From Nocardia niwae NBRC 108934 = DSM 45340 (GTDB taxonomy: Bacteria; Actinomycetota; Actinomycetes; Mycobacteriales; Mycobacteriaceae): 64,000 nt of DNA. The stretch covers positions 1 to 64,000 of the forward strand of contig NZ_BDCK01000029.1 of assembly GCF_001613465.1 (NCBI RefSeq). Reading direction: 5' to 3'. The notes beneath the pieces were generated by a model. That model searched no databases. It worked only from the letters and a program-made list of their open reading frames with translations, and was not told the origin of the DNA. Made by a program: the position numbers and the translations under genes. How positions within the stretch are numbered: the first letter of the stretch is position 1; each line of letters starts with the position of its first letter. This document shows positions 53,812-62,924 of this stretch, piece by piece.

Positions 53812-54222
53812 TCAGCGCGGCGTCAGCTTGACCACCGGGATCACCCGGTCGGTCTTCTCCTGGTACTCGGCGAAACCGGGCATCACTTCGACCATCGCGG
53901 CGTAGAGGCGATCGCGTTCGGGCCCTTCGATGATCGGCGTCGCGGTCGCCTCCAGAGTCTCGGTGCCGATTTCGAGCGTGACCGACGGGTGGGCCCGCAC
54001 GTTGTGGAACCAGTCGGGATTGGTGGGAGCGCCCGCTTTGGAGGCGACGACCACGATGTCTTCGCCGTCGCGGATGAACGCGAGCGGATTGGTGCGCGGG
54101 CGCCCCGACTTGGCGCCGATGCTGGTGAGCAGCAGCAATTCACGGCCCGCGAAGGGCCCGCCGACCTTGCCTTGGTTGGCGCGGAATTCTTCGATGATCT
54201 GGGTGTTCCAGTCGCCTGCCAT
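53812..54222 (-). CDS. Deazaflavin-dependent oxidoreductase (Ddn/F420 type)
   Basis: A 136-residue split-barrel protein of the Ddn family that uses reduced F420 rather than FMN. Signatures are LLTSIGAKSGRPRTNPLAFI, VVASKAGAPTNPDWFHNVRA and VTLEIGTETLEATAT. In mycobacteria relatives reduce quinones or activate nitroimidazoles. Start is the ATG at 54222. It runs convergently to the secretion cassette. Confidence 0.9.
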   Translation of the reverse strand: MAGDWNTQIIEEFRANQGKVGGPFAGRELLLLTSIGAKSGRPRTNPLAFIRDGEDIVVVASKAGAPTNPDWFHNVRAHPSVTLEIGTETLEATATPIIEGPERDRLYAAMVEVMPGFAEYQEKTDRVIPVVKLTPR

Positions 54223-54335
54223 GGCTGGTCTCTCCTGGGAGTCGGGTGCGCCGGGTCGTGCGCGAGCCTACCCAGACCTGTCGGCCCACGCCGAACTAAC
54301 GTCGGCCCAACAGCGTGAGGGTGCACGATGGCGTG

Positions 54336-54992
54336 GTGCGGGTGCTTGTTGTCGAGGACGAGACGTTGCTGGCCGACGCGATCGCCGACGGGCTACGCCG
54401 GCACGCCATGGCGGTCGACGTGGTGTACGACGGCGCGGCGGCGCTGGAGCGCACCGGCGTGAACGACTACGACGTGGTGGTCCTCGATCGGGATCTGCCT
54501 CGCGTTTCCGGCGACGCGGTGTGCGGCACGCTCATCGAGTCGGGCGGCGCGGCCCGGATCCTGATGCTGACGGCCGCGAGCGCCGTGGCCGAGCGCGTGG
54601 CCGGTCTCGGCCTCGGCGCGGACGACTATCTGACGAAGCCGTTCGCGTTCGCCGAGCTGGTCGCCCGGATCCAAGCGCTCGGGCGGCGGGCGCGCAGCGC
54701 CGCTCCCCCGGTGCTGGAACGCTCCGGCATCCGGCTCGATCCGCACCGGTTCGCCGTCACCAGGAACGGCGAGCCGGTCACACTGTCGCGCAAGGAGTTC
54801 GCGGTGCTGGCGGAACTGCTGCGCGCGGACGGCGGTGTGGTCTCGGCCGAGCAATTGCTGGAGAAGGCGTGGGACGAGCACATCGACCCGTTCACCGGCG
54901 TGGTGCGGTACACGATCATGAACGTGCGGCGGAAACTGGGGGACCCGCGGCTGATCGAGACCGAACCGGGCGTCGGGTACCGGATCCGATGA
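54336..54992 (+). CDS. OmpR-family response regulator
   Basis: A 218-residue response regulator: receiver domain with the phospho-acceptor Asp near 51 (DVVVLDRDLPRVSG), the conserved Lys in DDYLTKPFAFAEL, then a winged-helix DNA-binding domain (LSRKEFAVLAELLRADGGVV, VRYTIMNVRRKLGDP). It overlaps the histidine kinase gene by four bases. The start is uncertain: GTG codons at 54315, 54333 and 54336 are in frame, and I prefer 54336 because it gives the family's usual VRVLVVEDE start. Confidence 0.9.
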   Translation: MRVLVVEDETLLADAIADGLRRHAMAVDVVYDGAAALERTGVNDYDVVVLDRDLPRVSGDAVCGTLIESGGAARILMLTAASAVAERVAGLGLGADDYLTKPFAFAELVARIQALGRRARSAAPPVLERSGIRLDPHRFAVTRNGEPVTLSRKEFAVLAELLRADGGVVSAEQLLEKAWDEHIDPFTGVVRYTIMNVRRKLGDPRLIETEPGVGYRIR

Positions 54993-56152
54993 AGGGGCGC
55001 ACCATCCGGCTGCGGCTCACGCTGCTGTACGCGACGGCGTTCTTCGTGGCCGGTGCGGTCCTCATCGCATTGATGTACTTCTACCTCAGCCATTCGCTGG
55101 AGCGCCGGCCCGGCGGCGGCGCCCAGCAAGTGGTGCGGGAGTACCTGCTCGAGCGGGCCGAGCGCAACCGGGCTCCGGTCTCGTCGGAGCTGTTCAAGGC
55201 GCTCACCGAGCAGGCCCAGCGGAACCGGCGGGACACGTTGCGCGCCATGCTGGTGTGGTCGCTGGTCTCCCTCGGCGTGGTCGGTATCGCCGCGGGCGGG
55301 TTCGGCTGGCTGCTGGCCGGACGCGCCCTGCATCCGCTGCAGCGGATCACCGCGACAGCGCGGCGAGTCGCCGACACCAGCTTGCACGAGCGCATCGCCC
55401 TCGACGGTCCACAGGATGAGATCAAGGATCTGGCCGACACGTTCGACGCGATGCTGGAGCGCCTGGACCGGGCGTTCGACGGACAGCGCCGGTTCGTGGC
55501 GAACGCCTCCCATGAGTTGCGCACCCCGCTGACCATCAACCGGACCCTGCTCGAGGTGGCGTTGGAAGACCCCGACGTCGCCGAATCGACCCGCAGGCTC
55601 GGCGCCACGCTCCTGGCGGTGAACCGCAGGCACGAACGGCTCATCGACGGCCTGCTGGTGCTGGCCACCAGCGAGCAGCGACTGACCGAGCACCGGCGCG
55701 CCGACCTGGCCGACATCGCCGCCGACGCGGTCGGAGCACGCACCGGGCGTTCCGAGGCCGAGATCACCACCGACCTCGTCGCCACACCCGTGCTCGGAGA
55801 TCCGCTGCTGCTGGAACGCCTCGTCCACAACCTGCTCGACAACGCCCTGCGTTACAACCTCCCCGAGCACGGCTGGGTGGCCCTCCGGTCCCGGACGGCC
55901 GGCGACCGCGCCGTGCTCACGGTGGAGAACACCGGTCCCCCGGTGCCCGTTTTCGAAGTCGACGGTCTCTTCGAACCGTTCCGCCGACTTTCCACCGCCG
56001 AACGCGTAGCCGATTCCGACGCACGCGGCGCCGGGCTCGGCTTGTCGATCGTGCGCTCCGTCGCGCAGGCCCATGGCGGCACGGTCCATGCGGTGGCGCG
56101 ACCGGACGGCGGTCTCGCGGTCACCGTCGACCTTCCACGCGCCCGGGGATAG
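54989..56152 (+). CDS. Sensor histidine kinase
   Basis: A 387-residue membrane kinase: helix 1 (about 8-33), a short outer loop of about 50 residues, helix 2 (about 86-110), HAMP linker, dimerisation domain with phospho-His175 in ANASHELRTPLT, and an ATPase domain with NLLDNALRYN and GAGLGLSIV. Together with the response regulator it senses an unknown envelope signal. The outer loop is too small for a ligand domain, so it may sense membrane state. Confidence 0.92.
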   Translation: MKGRTIRLRLTLLYATAFFVAGAVLIALMYFYLSHSLERRPGGGAQQVVREYLLERAERNRAPVSSELFKALTEQAQRNRRDTLRAMLVWSLVSLGVVGIAAGGFGWLLAGRALHPLQRITATARRVADTSLHERIALDGPQDEIKDLADTFDAMLERLDRAFDGQRRFVANASHELRTPLTINRTLLEVALEDPDVAESTRRLGATLLAVNRRHERLIDGLLVLATSEQRLTEHRRADLADIAADAVGARTGRSEAEITTDLVATPVLGDPLLLERLVHNLLDNALRYNLPEHGWVALRSRTAGDRAVLTVENTGPPVPVFEVDGLFEPFRRLSTAERVADSDARGAGLGLSIVRSVAQAHGGTVHAVARPDGGLAVTVDLPRARG

Positions 56153-56165
56153 CCGGGACGGCTGC

Positions 56166-56197
56166 GGTGCGGGCGAGGCCGATGCCTCGCCCGCACC
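56166..56197. terminator. Bidirectional terminator between kinase and hemophore-like genes
   Basis: GGTGCGGGCGAGGC (56166-56179) pairs perfectly with GCCTCGCCCGCACC (56184-56197) around a CGAT loop, between two convergent genes. Confidence 0.82.
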
Positions 56198-56201
56198 GGG
56201 C

Positions 56202-56579
56202 TCAGTAGTTGTGACAGGTGTCGGCGATAACGCGCAGTTTGTCGCGGTGCTCCTGAGCCCGCGGCGAGTCCCGGCGCTCCTCGAACCTGCGCTCGACCTC
56301 CGGGTGCTTGTCCGCGAACTCCTCGGCGCGCTGCTTGCGCTGCTCGACCGGGAGATCGAGGAAGTCCTGAAGTTTCGCCTTCCGGTCGGGGTGCGCGTCG
56401 AGCCGGGCGGCGAACTCGGGGAACTGAGCATGGACGGCGGCGTCGATCTGCGCGAAGCTGCAGGTCGTCTCGAGCAGTCCGCCCGGACGCGGCTGCGCGG
56501 ATGCGGTCGCCGGAACCAGCAGCGCGCCCGCGGCGAGCAGACCGCCGAGAGCGAGAGCGGCTCGAACGATTCTCGTCAT
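56202..56579 (-). CDS. Hemophore-related secreted protein (Rv0203-like)
   Basis: A 125-residue protein with a signal peptide of about 28 residues (ending ATASAQ). The mature part is helical and charged, with two cysteines (TTCSFAQIDAAV near the start and ADTCHNY at the end) that may pair. This layout matches the mycobacterial hemophore-related family that includes Rv0203, which carries heme to MmpL transporters. Heme binding here is inferred. Start is the ATG at 56579. Confidence 0.8.
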   Translation of the reverse strand: MTRIVRAALALGGLLAAGALLVPATASAQPRPGGLLETTCSFAQIDAAVHAQFPEFAARLDAHPDRKAKLQDFLDLPVEQRKQRAEEFADKHPEVERRFEERRDSPRAQEHRDKLRVIADTCHNY

Positions 56580-56750
56580 GTCGGAAACCCTTTCGGTTGG
56601 ACGTTCGGGTCACCACGATGCGACCCGGAGCCGAGTCCATCAGGCGGGGTGTTTGGACAGCGCTAGGTGATGTGGCACCTCGCCGCCCGCCGCCCCGCTA
56701 CCGTGGGTGTCGCTGTTGTGTACCCGGCCGATCACCTCTGTGGAGGCGTC

Positions 56751-57563
56751 TTGCGCACCATCGCTCGTGTCCTGCTCGTCGTCGCGGCTCTCCTCACCGC
56801 AGTGGTGTGCGCACCGCACGCGGCGCTCGCCGCGCCGGAAGCCGTGCGCCTCGACGACGCCACCGCGAGGAAGCTCGACGAATTGCTGGCGGCGCGCGCT
56901 CAGGCGCCCGCGTCGGCGGGCAAGGCGGACCTGATCGAGCTGCTGTCGCGTCCGTTCCTCGGCACGCCCTATGGCGCGAACATGCTCGTCGGGTCGGCGA
57001 CCCAGCCCGAACAGCTGGTCATCGACTTCCGCCGGGTGGATTGCTTCACCTATCTCGACTATGTCGAGGCGCTGACCAGATCCACCGACCGCGACCAGTT
57101 CACGGCGAACCTGATCGCAACCCGCTACGCCGACGGCCGAGTCGATTTCCGGCAGCGCAAACACTTCTTCACCGACTGGGCGCACACGACCGGCGTCGCG
57201 GCCACCGACGTCACGGCCGCGATGAGCACCGCGGCGGTGACCGTCGGCAAACACCTCAACGCGAAAGCCGATGGCGGCACCTATCTTCCGGGTCTTCCCG
57301 TGGTCGATCGCGCCGTCACCTACATTCCCGCCGCCGCCGTCGACCAGGGGGTCGTCGGCAGGTTGCGCACAGGCGACTACATCGGCGCCTACGCCGACCA
57401 ACCGGGGCTGGACGTCACGCACGTCGGCATCTTCGTCATGACCGACGCGGGTCCGGTCTTCCGCAATGCGTCCTCGCTGGCGGGCAACGACAAAGTGGTG
57501 GACTCGCCCTTCGCCGACTACGTGCGGTCCACCCCGGGCATCGTCGTTCTCCGCGCGCGGTGA
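56751..57563 (+). CDS. Secreted DUF1460-family hydrolase (amidase-like)
   Basis: A 270-residue protein with a signal peptide of about 25 residues (VLLVVAALLTAVVCAP, ending in ALAAPE). The mature domain is of the DUF1460 type, related to NlpC/P60 papain-like amidases: catalytic Cys in RRVDCFTYLDYVEAL and His in DVTHVGIFV. Likely target is peptidoglycan or another extracellular amide. The start is a TTG behind GGAGG; an open frame begins earlier, at 56667, but without a good ribosome site. Confidence 0.75.
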   Translation: MRTIARVLLVVAALLTAVVCAPHAALAAPEAVRLDDATARKLDELLAARAQAPASAGKADLIELLSRPFLGTPYGANMLVGSATQPEQLVIDFRRVDCFTYLDYVEALTRSTDRDQFTANLIATRYADGRVDFRQRKHFFTDWAHTTGVAATDVTAAMSTAAVTVGKHLNAKADGGTYLPGLPVVDRAVTYIPAAAVDQGVVGRLRTGDYIGAYADQPGLDVTHVGIFVMTDAGPVFRNASSLAGNDKVVDSPFADYVRSTPGIVVLRAR

Positions 57564-57576
57564 TCAGGGTCGAGGG

Positions 57577-59082
57577 TCAGGAGACGGCCACCGGCTGCCG
57601 GAGGGCCGATTTCGGCGTCCCGGTGAGCGTCTTGTCCAGGTCCGTGCGCAAGGTCATGGCCGAGTCGAGCAGGTAGTTCTGCCGCACCTTCCACGGATGA
57701 CGGTCGCCCTGGCGGGGGAACGCGCCGATGGAGCGCTGGATGTAGCCCGAGGCCAGATCCAACAGCGGGTGTTCCGCGAGCTCGCCCTGTGGCTCGGGCA
57801 CCACGGCGGCGTAGCCTCGGCGATCCATGTGCTCGAGCACCCTGCAGACCAATCGGGAGGTGAGGTCGGCGCGCAACGTCCAGGACGCGTTGGTGTAGCC
57901 GATGCACACGGCGAAGTTGGGGACGCCGGTGAGCATGGTCCCCTGCCAGACGAACTGCTCGGACAATCCGACCGGTACGCCGTCGACGCTGGGCGCGATC
58001 CCGCCGAAGGCGAGCAGCTGCAGCCCTGTCGCGGTGATCACGACGTCCGCCTCCAGCACCCGGCCGGACTTCAGCCGGATTCCCTCGGGCACGAAGGTGT
58101 CGATGTGATCGGTGACGACCTCGGCTTCGCCCTTCCTCATCGCCTTGAAGAAGTCCGCGTCCGGGACCGCGCACAGCCGCTGGTCCCAGGGGTTGTAGCT
58201 GGGCGTGAAGTGCTCGGCGACGGCCTGCTCGTCCTTCAGGATCCGCGTGGTGAGACCGGTGAGCAGTTTGCGCGCCGCTTCCGGCCGCCGTCGGCAGTAC
58301 TGGTAGAAACCGATGCCGAAGAGGATGTTCTTGGTGCGGATCACGCGATGCGCCAGCCGCGGCGGCAGCAGTTCGCGGATCTTGTCGGCCACTTTGTCCC
58401 GGCCCGGAACCGCGCTGATCCAGGTCGGCGAACGTTGCAGCATGGTTACCAGCTGTGCCTGTTCCGCCATGGCCGGGACCAGCGTGACCGCGGTCGCGCC
58501 GCTGCCGATCACGACGACGCGCTTGCCGCGATAGTCGAAGTCCTCGGGCCAGAACTGCGGGTGCACCACCTGCCCGGCGAACGAGGAGATGCCGGGGAAC
58601 TCCGGCGCGTAGGGCTGGTCGTAGTCGTAGTATCCGGCGCAGGCGTAGAGGAAGCCGCAGGTCAGTGTGCGGCTCTCGGTGGCGCCCGATGCGTCGCGCT
58701 GCGCGAGCGTCAACGTCCAGCGCGCGGCCGCGCTGTCCCAGTCGGCGGCGACCACCTTGGTGCGATAGCGGATGTGCCGGTCGATGCCGTACTCCGTGGC
58801 GGTCTCGGTGATGTAGCGCAGGATCGACGGACCATCCGCGATCGACTTGGCGTCGCGCCACGGCTTGAACGGGTAGCCCAGGGTGAACATGTCGGAGTCG
58901 GAGCGGATACCCGGATATCTGAACAGGTCCCAGGTGCCGCCGAGCGCGTCGCGGGCCTCCAGGACGGCGTAGGTCTTGCCCCGGCACTCGGTCTGTAGCC
59001 GGTAGGCCGCGCCGATACCGGACAGTCCGGCGCCGACGATCACGACATCGAGGTGTTCCGGTGCTGCGGCGGTCTCCGTCAT
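57577..59082 (-). CDS. Flavin-containing Baeyer-Villiger monooxygenase (EthA/MymA-like)
   Basis: A 501-residue FAD/NADPH enzyme. VVIVGAGLSGIGAAYRL is the FAD site, GGTWDLFRYPGIRSDSDM and HPQFWPEDFDYRGKRVVV are diagnostic, and VIGSGATAVTLVPAM is the NADPH site. This closely follows mycobacterial EthA (Rv3854c) and MymA (Rv3083). EthA activates the drug ethionamide; MymA acts in lipid metabolism. The AraC-type gene opposite supports the MymA/VirS layout. The ATG at 59082 has GGAGG only one base away, so the ribosome site is tight. Confidence 0.9.
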   Translation of the reverse strand: MTETAAAPEHLDVVIVGAGLSGIGAAYRLQTECRGKTYAVLEARDALGGTWDLFRYPGIRSDSDMFTLGYPFKPWRDAKSIADGPSILRYITETATEYGIDRHIRYRTKVVAADWDSAAARWTLTLAQRDASGATESRTLTCGFLYACAGYYDYDQPYAPEFPGISSFAGQVVHPQFWPEDFDYRGKRVVVIGSGATAVTLVPAMAEQAQLVTMLQRSPTWISAVPGRDKVADKIRELLPPRLAHRVIRTKNILFGIGFYQYCRRRPEAARKLLTGLTTRILKDEQAVAEHFTPSYNPWDQRLCAVPDADFFKAMRKGEAEVVTDHIDTFVPEGIRLKSGRVLEADVVITATGLQLLAFGGIAPSVDGVPVGLSEQFVWQGTMLTGVPNFAVCIGYTNASWTLRADLTSRLVCRVLEHMDRRGYAAVVPEPQGELAEHPLLDLASGYIQRSIGAFPRQGDRHPWKVRQNYLLDSAMTLRTDLDKTLTGTPKSALRQPVAVS

Positions 59083-59152
59083 GCCTCCAGTGTGCGAGCC
59101 GAGCAGCCCGGCTTTCTTGACTTTGCGCGACAACTATTTGATTCTCTACGAC

Positions 59153-60190
59153 ATGTCGGTGATTCGCTCGGCCGGGTTGCGCGGTTTTCGCGCGACCGTG
59201 GCCGAACTGGGCGGAGACGCCGAGGGGCTGGCCACGGCCTGCGGCCTGCCGGTGGCCGCCTTGGACGCCGACGACCTGCTCGTGCCCGACGAGCGCGTCG
59301 CGGCCGTGCTGGAACTGGCCGCGCACCAGCTGCGCTGCCCCGACCTGGGCTTGCGGATCTCCCAACGGCAGGACCTGGACATGCTCGGCCCGCTCGCACT
59401 GGCCATCCGCAACTCGCCGTCGCTGGCCGACGTGCTCGAGTGCTCGGCGCGGTATCTGTTCCTGCACGCGCGGTCGCTCAGTTTGACGCTCGAGCCCGAC
59501 CCCTACGGCGATCGCGGCGTGATCGCGCTGCGCTATGGCGTGCGGCCGGGACTCCCGACGCCCGTCCAGGGCACCGACCTCGGGCTGGCATTCGTGCATC
59601 GCACCATTCAGCGCCTGGTGGGTGGCCGCTACGGGTTGCGCTCGGTCGAGCTGCCCTACCGGCCGGAAGCGGCGGTCGCCCGGTACGAGGAGTTCTTCGG
59701 CGCACCGGTGCGGGTCGAGCGGCCGTTCGCGGCCCTGCGCGTGCCGAGCAACTTGGCGGGCAAACCGCTCACCGGGGGCGACGAGAACCTGCACCGGCTG
59801 GCCATGGCGTTCCTCGCCGAGCAGTCCGGCGACGCGGCGGCGGCGATCGCCCCGCAGGTGCGCGCCGCCGTCCAGCAGCTTCTCGGCACCTCCGCGCCCG
59901 AGATACACGCGGTGGCACGGCTGCTGACCGTGCACCCGCGCACCCTGCAACGTCGGCTCGCCGCCGAGCGCACCTCGTTCGCCGCGATCCTGGACGAGGT
60001 GCGCCGTGACGCGGCGCGGCGCTATCTGACCACGACGGACATGCCGATGAGCCAGGTCGCCTCGCTGATCGGGTTGTCCGAGCAGGCGACGTTCACCCGA
60101 TGCGCCCGAAGATGGTGGGGCACAACGCCGACCGGCCTGCGCCGCGCCGAGTCGCAGGGAATGGCACAGCCGCCCAACACTTTCGGGTGA
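59153..60190 (+). CDS. AraC-family regulator (VirS-like)
   Basis: A 345-residue regulator with an N-terminal 200-residue ligand domain of the VirS/arabinose-binding-of-AraC type (PDLGLRISQRQDLDMLGPLA and SVELPYRPEAA) and a C-terminal double helix-turn-helix (ARLLTVHPRTLQRRLAAER; MSQVASLIGLSEQATFTR). It is transcribed away from the monooxygenase gene with 70 bases between them, as VirS is from mymA. It probably activates that gene, perhaps under acid or host-like stress. Confidence 0.9.
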   Translation: MSVIRSAGLRGFRATVAELGGDAEGLATACGLPVAALDADDLLVPDERVAAVLELAAHQLRCPDLGLRISQRQDLDMLGPLALAIRNSPSLADVLECSARYLFLHARSLSLTLEPDPYGDRGVIALRYGVRPGLPTPVQGTDLGLAFVHRTIQRLVGGRYGLRSVELPYRPEAAVARYEEFFGAPVRVERPFAALRVPSNLAGKPLTGGDENLHRLAMAFLAEQSGDAAAAIAPQVRAAVQQLLGTSAPEIHAVARLLTVHPRTLQRRLAAERTSFAAILDEVRRDAARRYLTTTDMPMSQVASLIGLSEQATFTRCARRWWGTTPTGLRRAESQGMAQPPNTFG

Positions 60191-60326
60191 CGGGTCGACA
60201 ACGGTCCGGCGTCCGATGAGTCCGATTCGATAACGGTTGTCCCCGAGAGCTTTCGACCCATTCCCTCCTCGACGCCGCGTCTTTACCGTCGAAGACGGGG
60301 TAGGTGCGCACCGGAAGGGGGACTCC

Positions 60327-62222
60327 ATGAACACCTGGCTTTCGCGTGTCACGGACACGCTGACCCGCATCCCCGGCTGTTCGTCGGATCAGCGCGCGTT
60401 TTTCGCCGAGGCGCTGACCGAGCCGGGACGCTACCTGCTCATTCACCGGGATCCGGTGCCCGCCGACCACGCTCACGCGCTGCTGGTCTGCGGCACCGGG
60501 CTTTTCGCGTTGCGCTTCGCCGAGCACGTGCCCGCCGAACTCGACGGCATCCGCCGCCATGTCGAGGCGCGGTTCGGCAGATTGCAGTTCGGCCGGGAGA
60601 AGGTCGTCGCCCACGACGCGCAGATCGTCCTGCTCGTTCCCGGCGAGATCGGACTGCGCGGCGACGGCCGGTTCGCCGTCGCCGGGCCCGGCGAGCTCGA
60701 TCGGGTGATCCGCGCGCGGCACCGGCAGCTGAAGCCCACCCGGGCCCAGGCCATCGCGAACACCGTCGCGCACCAGTCGGCCCGGGAGTACGAGCTGCTG
60801 GAGATCGAGGAAACGACGCAGGACGCAGCGGATCTCGCCCTGCTCGATCGGTCGGAAGTCCTGACGCCGCAGCGCGACGCGGCGCTGGCGAGGCCGTTCC
60901 AGCACTGGATGACCTTCCTGGATCCCGAACAGGAACTCCTGGTCTCCCGCGCGTACACCGGCCCCGCCCGGCTGGCAGGCCCGGCGGGCACCGGGAAGAC
61001 CGTCGTGGCGCTGCACCGGATGGCCGGACAGGCCAAACGATCCACCGGTCGTCAGCTGTACACGACATTCGTCAAGACGCTCGCGAACTGCCAGGAGACC
61101 TATTTCCGGCAGCTGGCGCCGGGAACCGAGGGACGCGTCCAGTTCGCCGGCCTGCATTCCTGGGCACTGGATTTCCTGGCCCAGCGGATCGCGGCCCCGA
61201 AACTCGACCCGCGGGGCGCCGACCGCGTGTTCGAACGGGTCTGGGCCCGCGCGCGAGCCGACTTCGAGGACATCGAGCCGCACGGAAGTTACTGGCGGGA
61301 GGAGATCGACCGGGTCATCAAGGGCCGGGAGATCGATGATCTCGACGTCTATCAGCGCACGGAACGACACGGGCGCAACGGCGTTCGCCTCGACGACGAC
61401 CGGCGCGCCGATGTGTGGCACAAGCTGTACGTTCCGTACGTGCGCGCGATGCGCGAGCGGGGCATCTCCGATTACAGCGACGTCATCGCCATCGCGCTGG
61501 CCGAGATCCGCAACGAACCGCTCCCCGAGCCCTATGACGCGGTGATCGTCGACGAGGTGCAGGACATCACGCTGGCGGGGCTGCGGCTGGCCCATGCCAT
61601 CGCGGGCGGCAACGGATCGAGTCCGCTGCTGCTGCTCGGTGACGGCCAGCAGCAGGTGTACGCCGGGGGCTGGCGCATGGCCGACGCGGGCATCGATCTG
61701 CGTGGCCGCGGCGAGGTCCTGCGGGTCAACTACCGCAACCGCCGCCGCGTCTGGGAGAACGCCGCCGGGATCGATGCGGTGAACGAACTCGGCGATTTCG
61801 ACGACGCGCCGGGCGTGCTGTTGCGCGATGCCGACGTCACCCTGCCCGACGGCGTGGTGCGGATCTGGCGCGGACCGGACCACTACCTGGAAGCGGCGCT
61901 GGTCGAGGGCATCCGCGAATGCGGGAAGCCGTTGTCCGACATCGCCGTACTCACCCGGACCCGGCAGGAGGCGAGCCGGCTCGCCGGAGCGCTCGACGCC
62001 GTCCGCATCGCGACGCTGCCCTTGGAGGACTACGACGGCACGCCGCACGCGGCGGTCAAGGTCGGCACGGTGCACCGCGCCAAGGGACTCGATTTCGCGG
62101 CTGTCTTCCATCCGACCTGGTCCGCCGGCCCCCGATCACGCACCGGCGCTGACCGGGAGCGAGCCGAACTCGCCGACCGGCAGAAACTCGTCGCGATCAC
62201 GAGGGCGCGGGACTACGCGTGA
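60327..62222 (+). CDS. UvrD-type superfamily 1 helicase, C-terminus cut short
   Basis: A 631-residue helicase-like protein. After a 180-residue N-terminal region come Walker A LAGPAGTGKTVVALHR near 215, the DEVQD box (VIVDEVQDITLAG) near 405, LLLGDGQQQVYAGG, VNYRNRRRVW, motif V TVHRAKGLDFAAVF and motif VI VAITRARDYA, where it stops. Relatives continue with W-(I/V)-G after RDxx; here a TGA stands where a Trp codon would restore 14 more residues (to 62267). This looks like a nonsense change or a natural end. The frame +1 then stays open to 62430. ATG follows GGAAGGGGG. Confidence 0.85.
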   Translation: MNTWLSRVTDTLTRIPGCSSDQRAFFAEALTEPGRYLLIHRDPVPADHAHALLVCGTGLFALRFAEHVPAELDGIRRHVEARFGRLQFGREKVVAHDAQIVLLVPGEIGLRGDGRFAVAGPGELDRVIRARHRQLKPTRAQAIANTVAHQSAREYELLEIEETTQDAADLALLDRSEVLTPQRDAALARPFQHWMTFLDPEQELLVSRAYTGPARLAGPAGTGKTVVALHRMAGQAKRSTGRQLYTTFVKTLANCQETYFRQLAPGTEGRVQFAGLHSWALDFLAQRIAAPKLDPRGADRVFERVWARARADFEDIEPHGSYWREEIDRVIKGREIDDLDVYQRTERHGRNGVRLDDDRRADVWHKLYVPYVRAMRERGISDYSDVIAIALAEIRNEPLPEPYDAVIVDEVQDITLAGLRLAHAIAGGNGSSPLLLLGDGQQQVYAGGWRMADAGIDLRGRGEVLRVNYRNRRRVWENAAGIDAVNELGDFDDAPGVLLRDADVTLPDGVVRIWRGPDHYLEAALVEGIRECGKPLSDIAVLTRTRQEASRLAGALDAVRIATLPLEDYDGTPHAAVKVGTVHRAKGLDFAAVFHPTWSAGPRSRTGADRERAELADRQKLVAITRARDYA

Positions 62223-62492
62223 ATCGGCGTCCGCGACGACCGCCCTGACATCCAGCGGCGCTCCTAGCGGACCTGCGGCCGAGGCCGGCGCGCTCCCGGG
62301 CTCGGGCAGCGGAACAGGCGAGCCGACGGAATTCGCGGTGAACCGTTCCGTCACCCCCGCCGGACCGGAAGCGCGGCGGCAGATCGCGCGGATCGCGCCG
62401 GAGCGCGTGTACGTCTTCCCGCCCGCTTGAATCGTCACTGGGAAGGCGCGATTCGGCCGCTAGACTCTCCGATCGACTGGGAAGGGGGCCGC

Positions 62493-62867
62493 ATGGACGC
62501 GGTTATCAAGGAGGTCGCCGAGGAGGGCAAGCGGCTGATCGACCGGGCCTGGCTCGGCGAACTCAGCCGCGACCAAGCGGTGCACATGTTCGTCCAGGTC
62601 GGCGACGGCATGGTGCGCTACGAGACGGCGCTGACCATCATCGACGACGGTGTGCAACGACTGTCCGCCAACGCCAGGCGGCTGCGGATTCTGCGCTGGT
62701 GCGCGGCGCTGGAGGTTCCGGTGTTCGGCGCGTTCGCCGTGCTGGCGGTGCTGGTCGGGGATTTCACCACCGCCGGGCTTTCGGTGCTGTTCCTGCTGGT
62801 CCTGCAGGTCATCCACCGCACGATGCTTCCGCATCCGCCGGCCGTTCCCCGGCCACCCCATTCCTAG
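62493..62867 (+). CDS. Small membrane protein with helical N-terminus
   Basis: A 124-residue protein of unknown function. A soluble helical region (1-70, with LIDRAWLGELSRDQAVHMFV and a probable coiled coil) is followed by two hydrophobic segments (about 75-92 and 95-112) with a short turn, then a Pro-rich tail. It has the look of a small channel-like or accessory protein. ATG behind GAAGGGGG. It precedes the VIT-family gene by 57 bases on the same strand, so the two may be co-transcribed. Confidence 0.7.
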   Translation: MDAVIKEVAEEGKRLIDRAWLGELSRDQAVHMFVQVGDGMVRYETALTIIDDGVQRLSANARRLRILRWCAALEVPVFGAFAVLAVLVGDFTTAGLSVLFLLVLQVIHRTMLPHPPAVPRPPHS

Positions 62868-62924
62868 GCGAGCCGGCCCTCGCGGATCCAGCCCCCGGAC
62901 CGTGGGGTGGTTAGGGTGCGTTCT

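Noticed and set aside
57518..60370. A 950-codon open frame on the minus strand across the monooxygenase and AraC genes
   Set aside because: It covers two well-supported genes in other frames and has low-complexity Arg/Ala/Gly content, as expected from GC-rich shadow frames.
62223..62430. Plus-one frame tail after the helicase stop as a separate gene
   Set aside because: It has no start or ribosome site of its own and an Ala/Gly/Ser-rich composition; at most it is a remnant of the helicase C-terminus.
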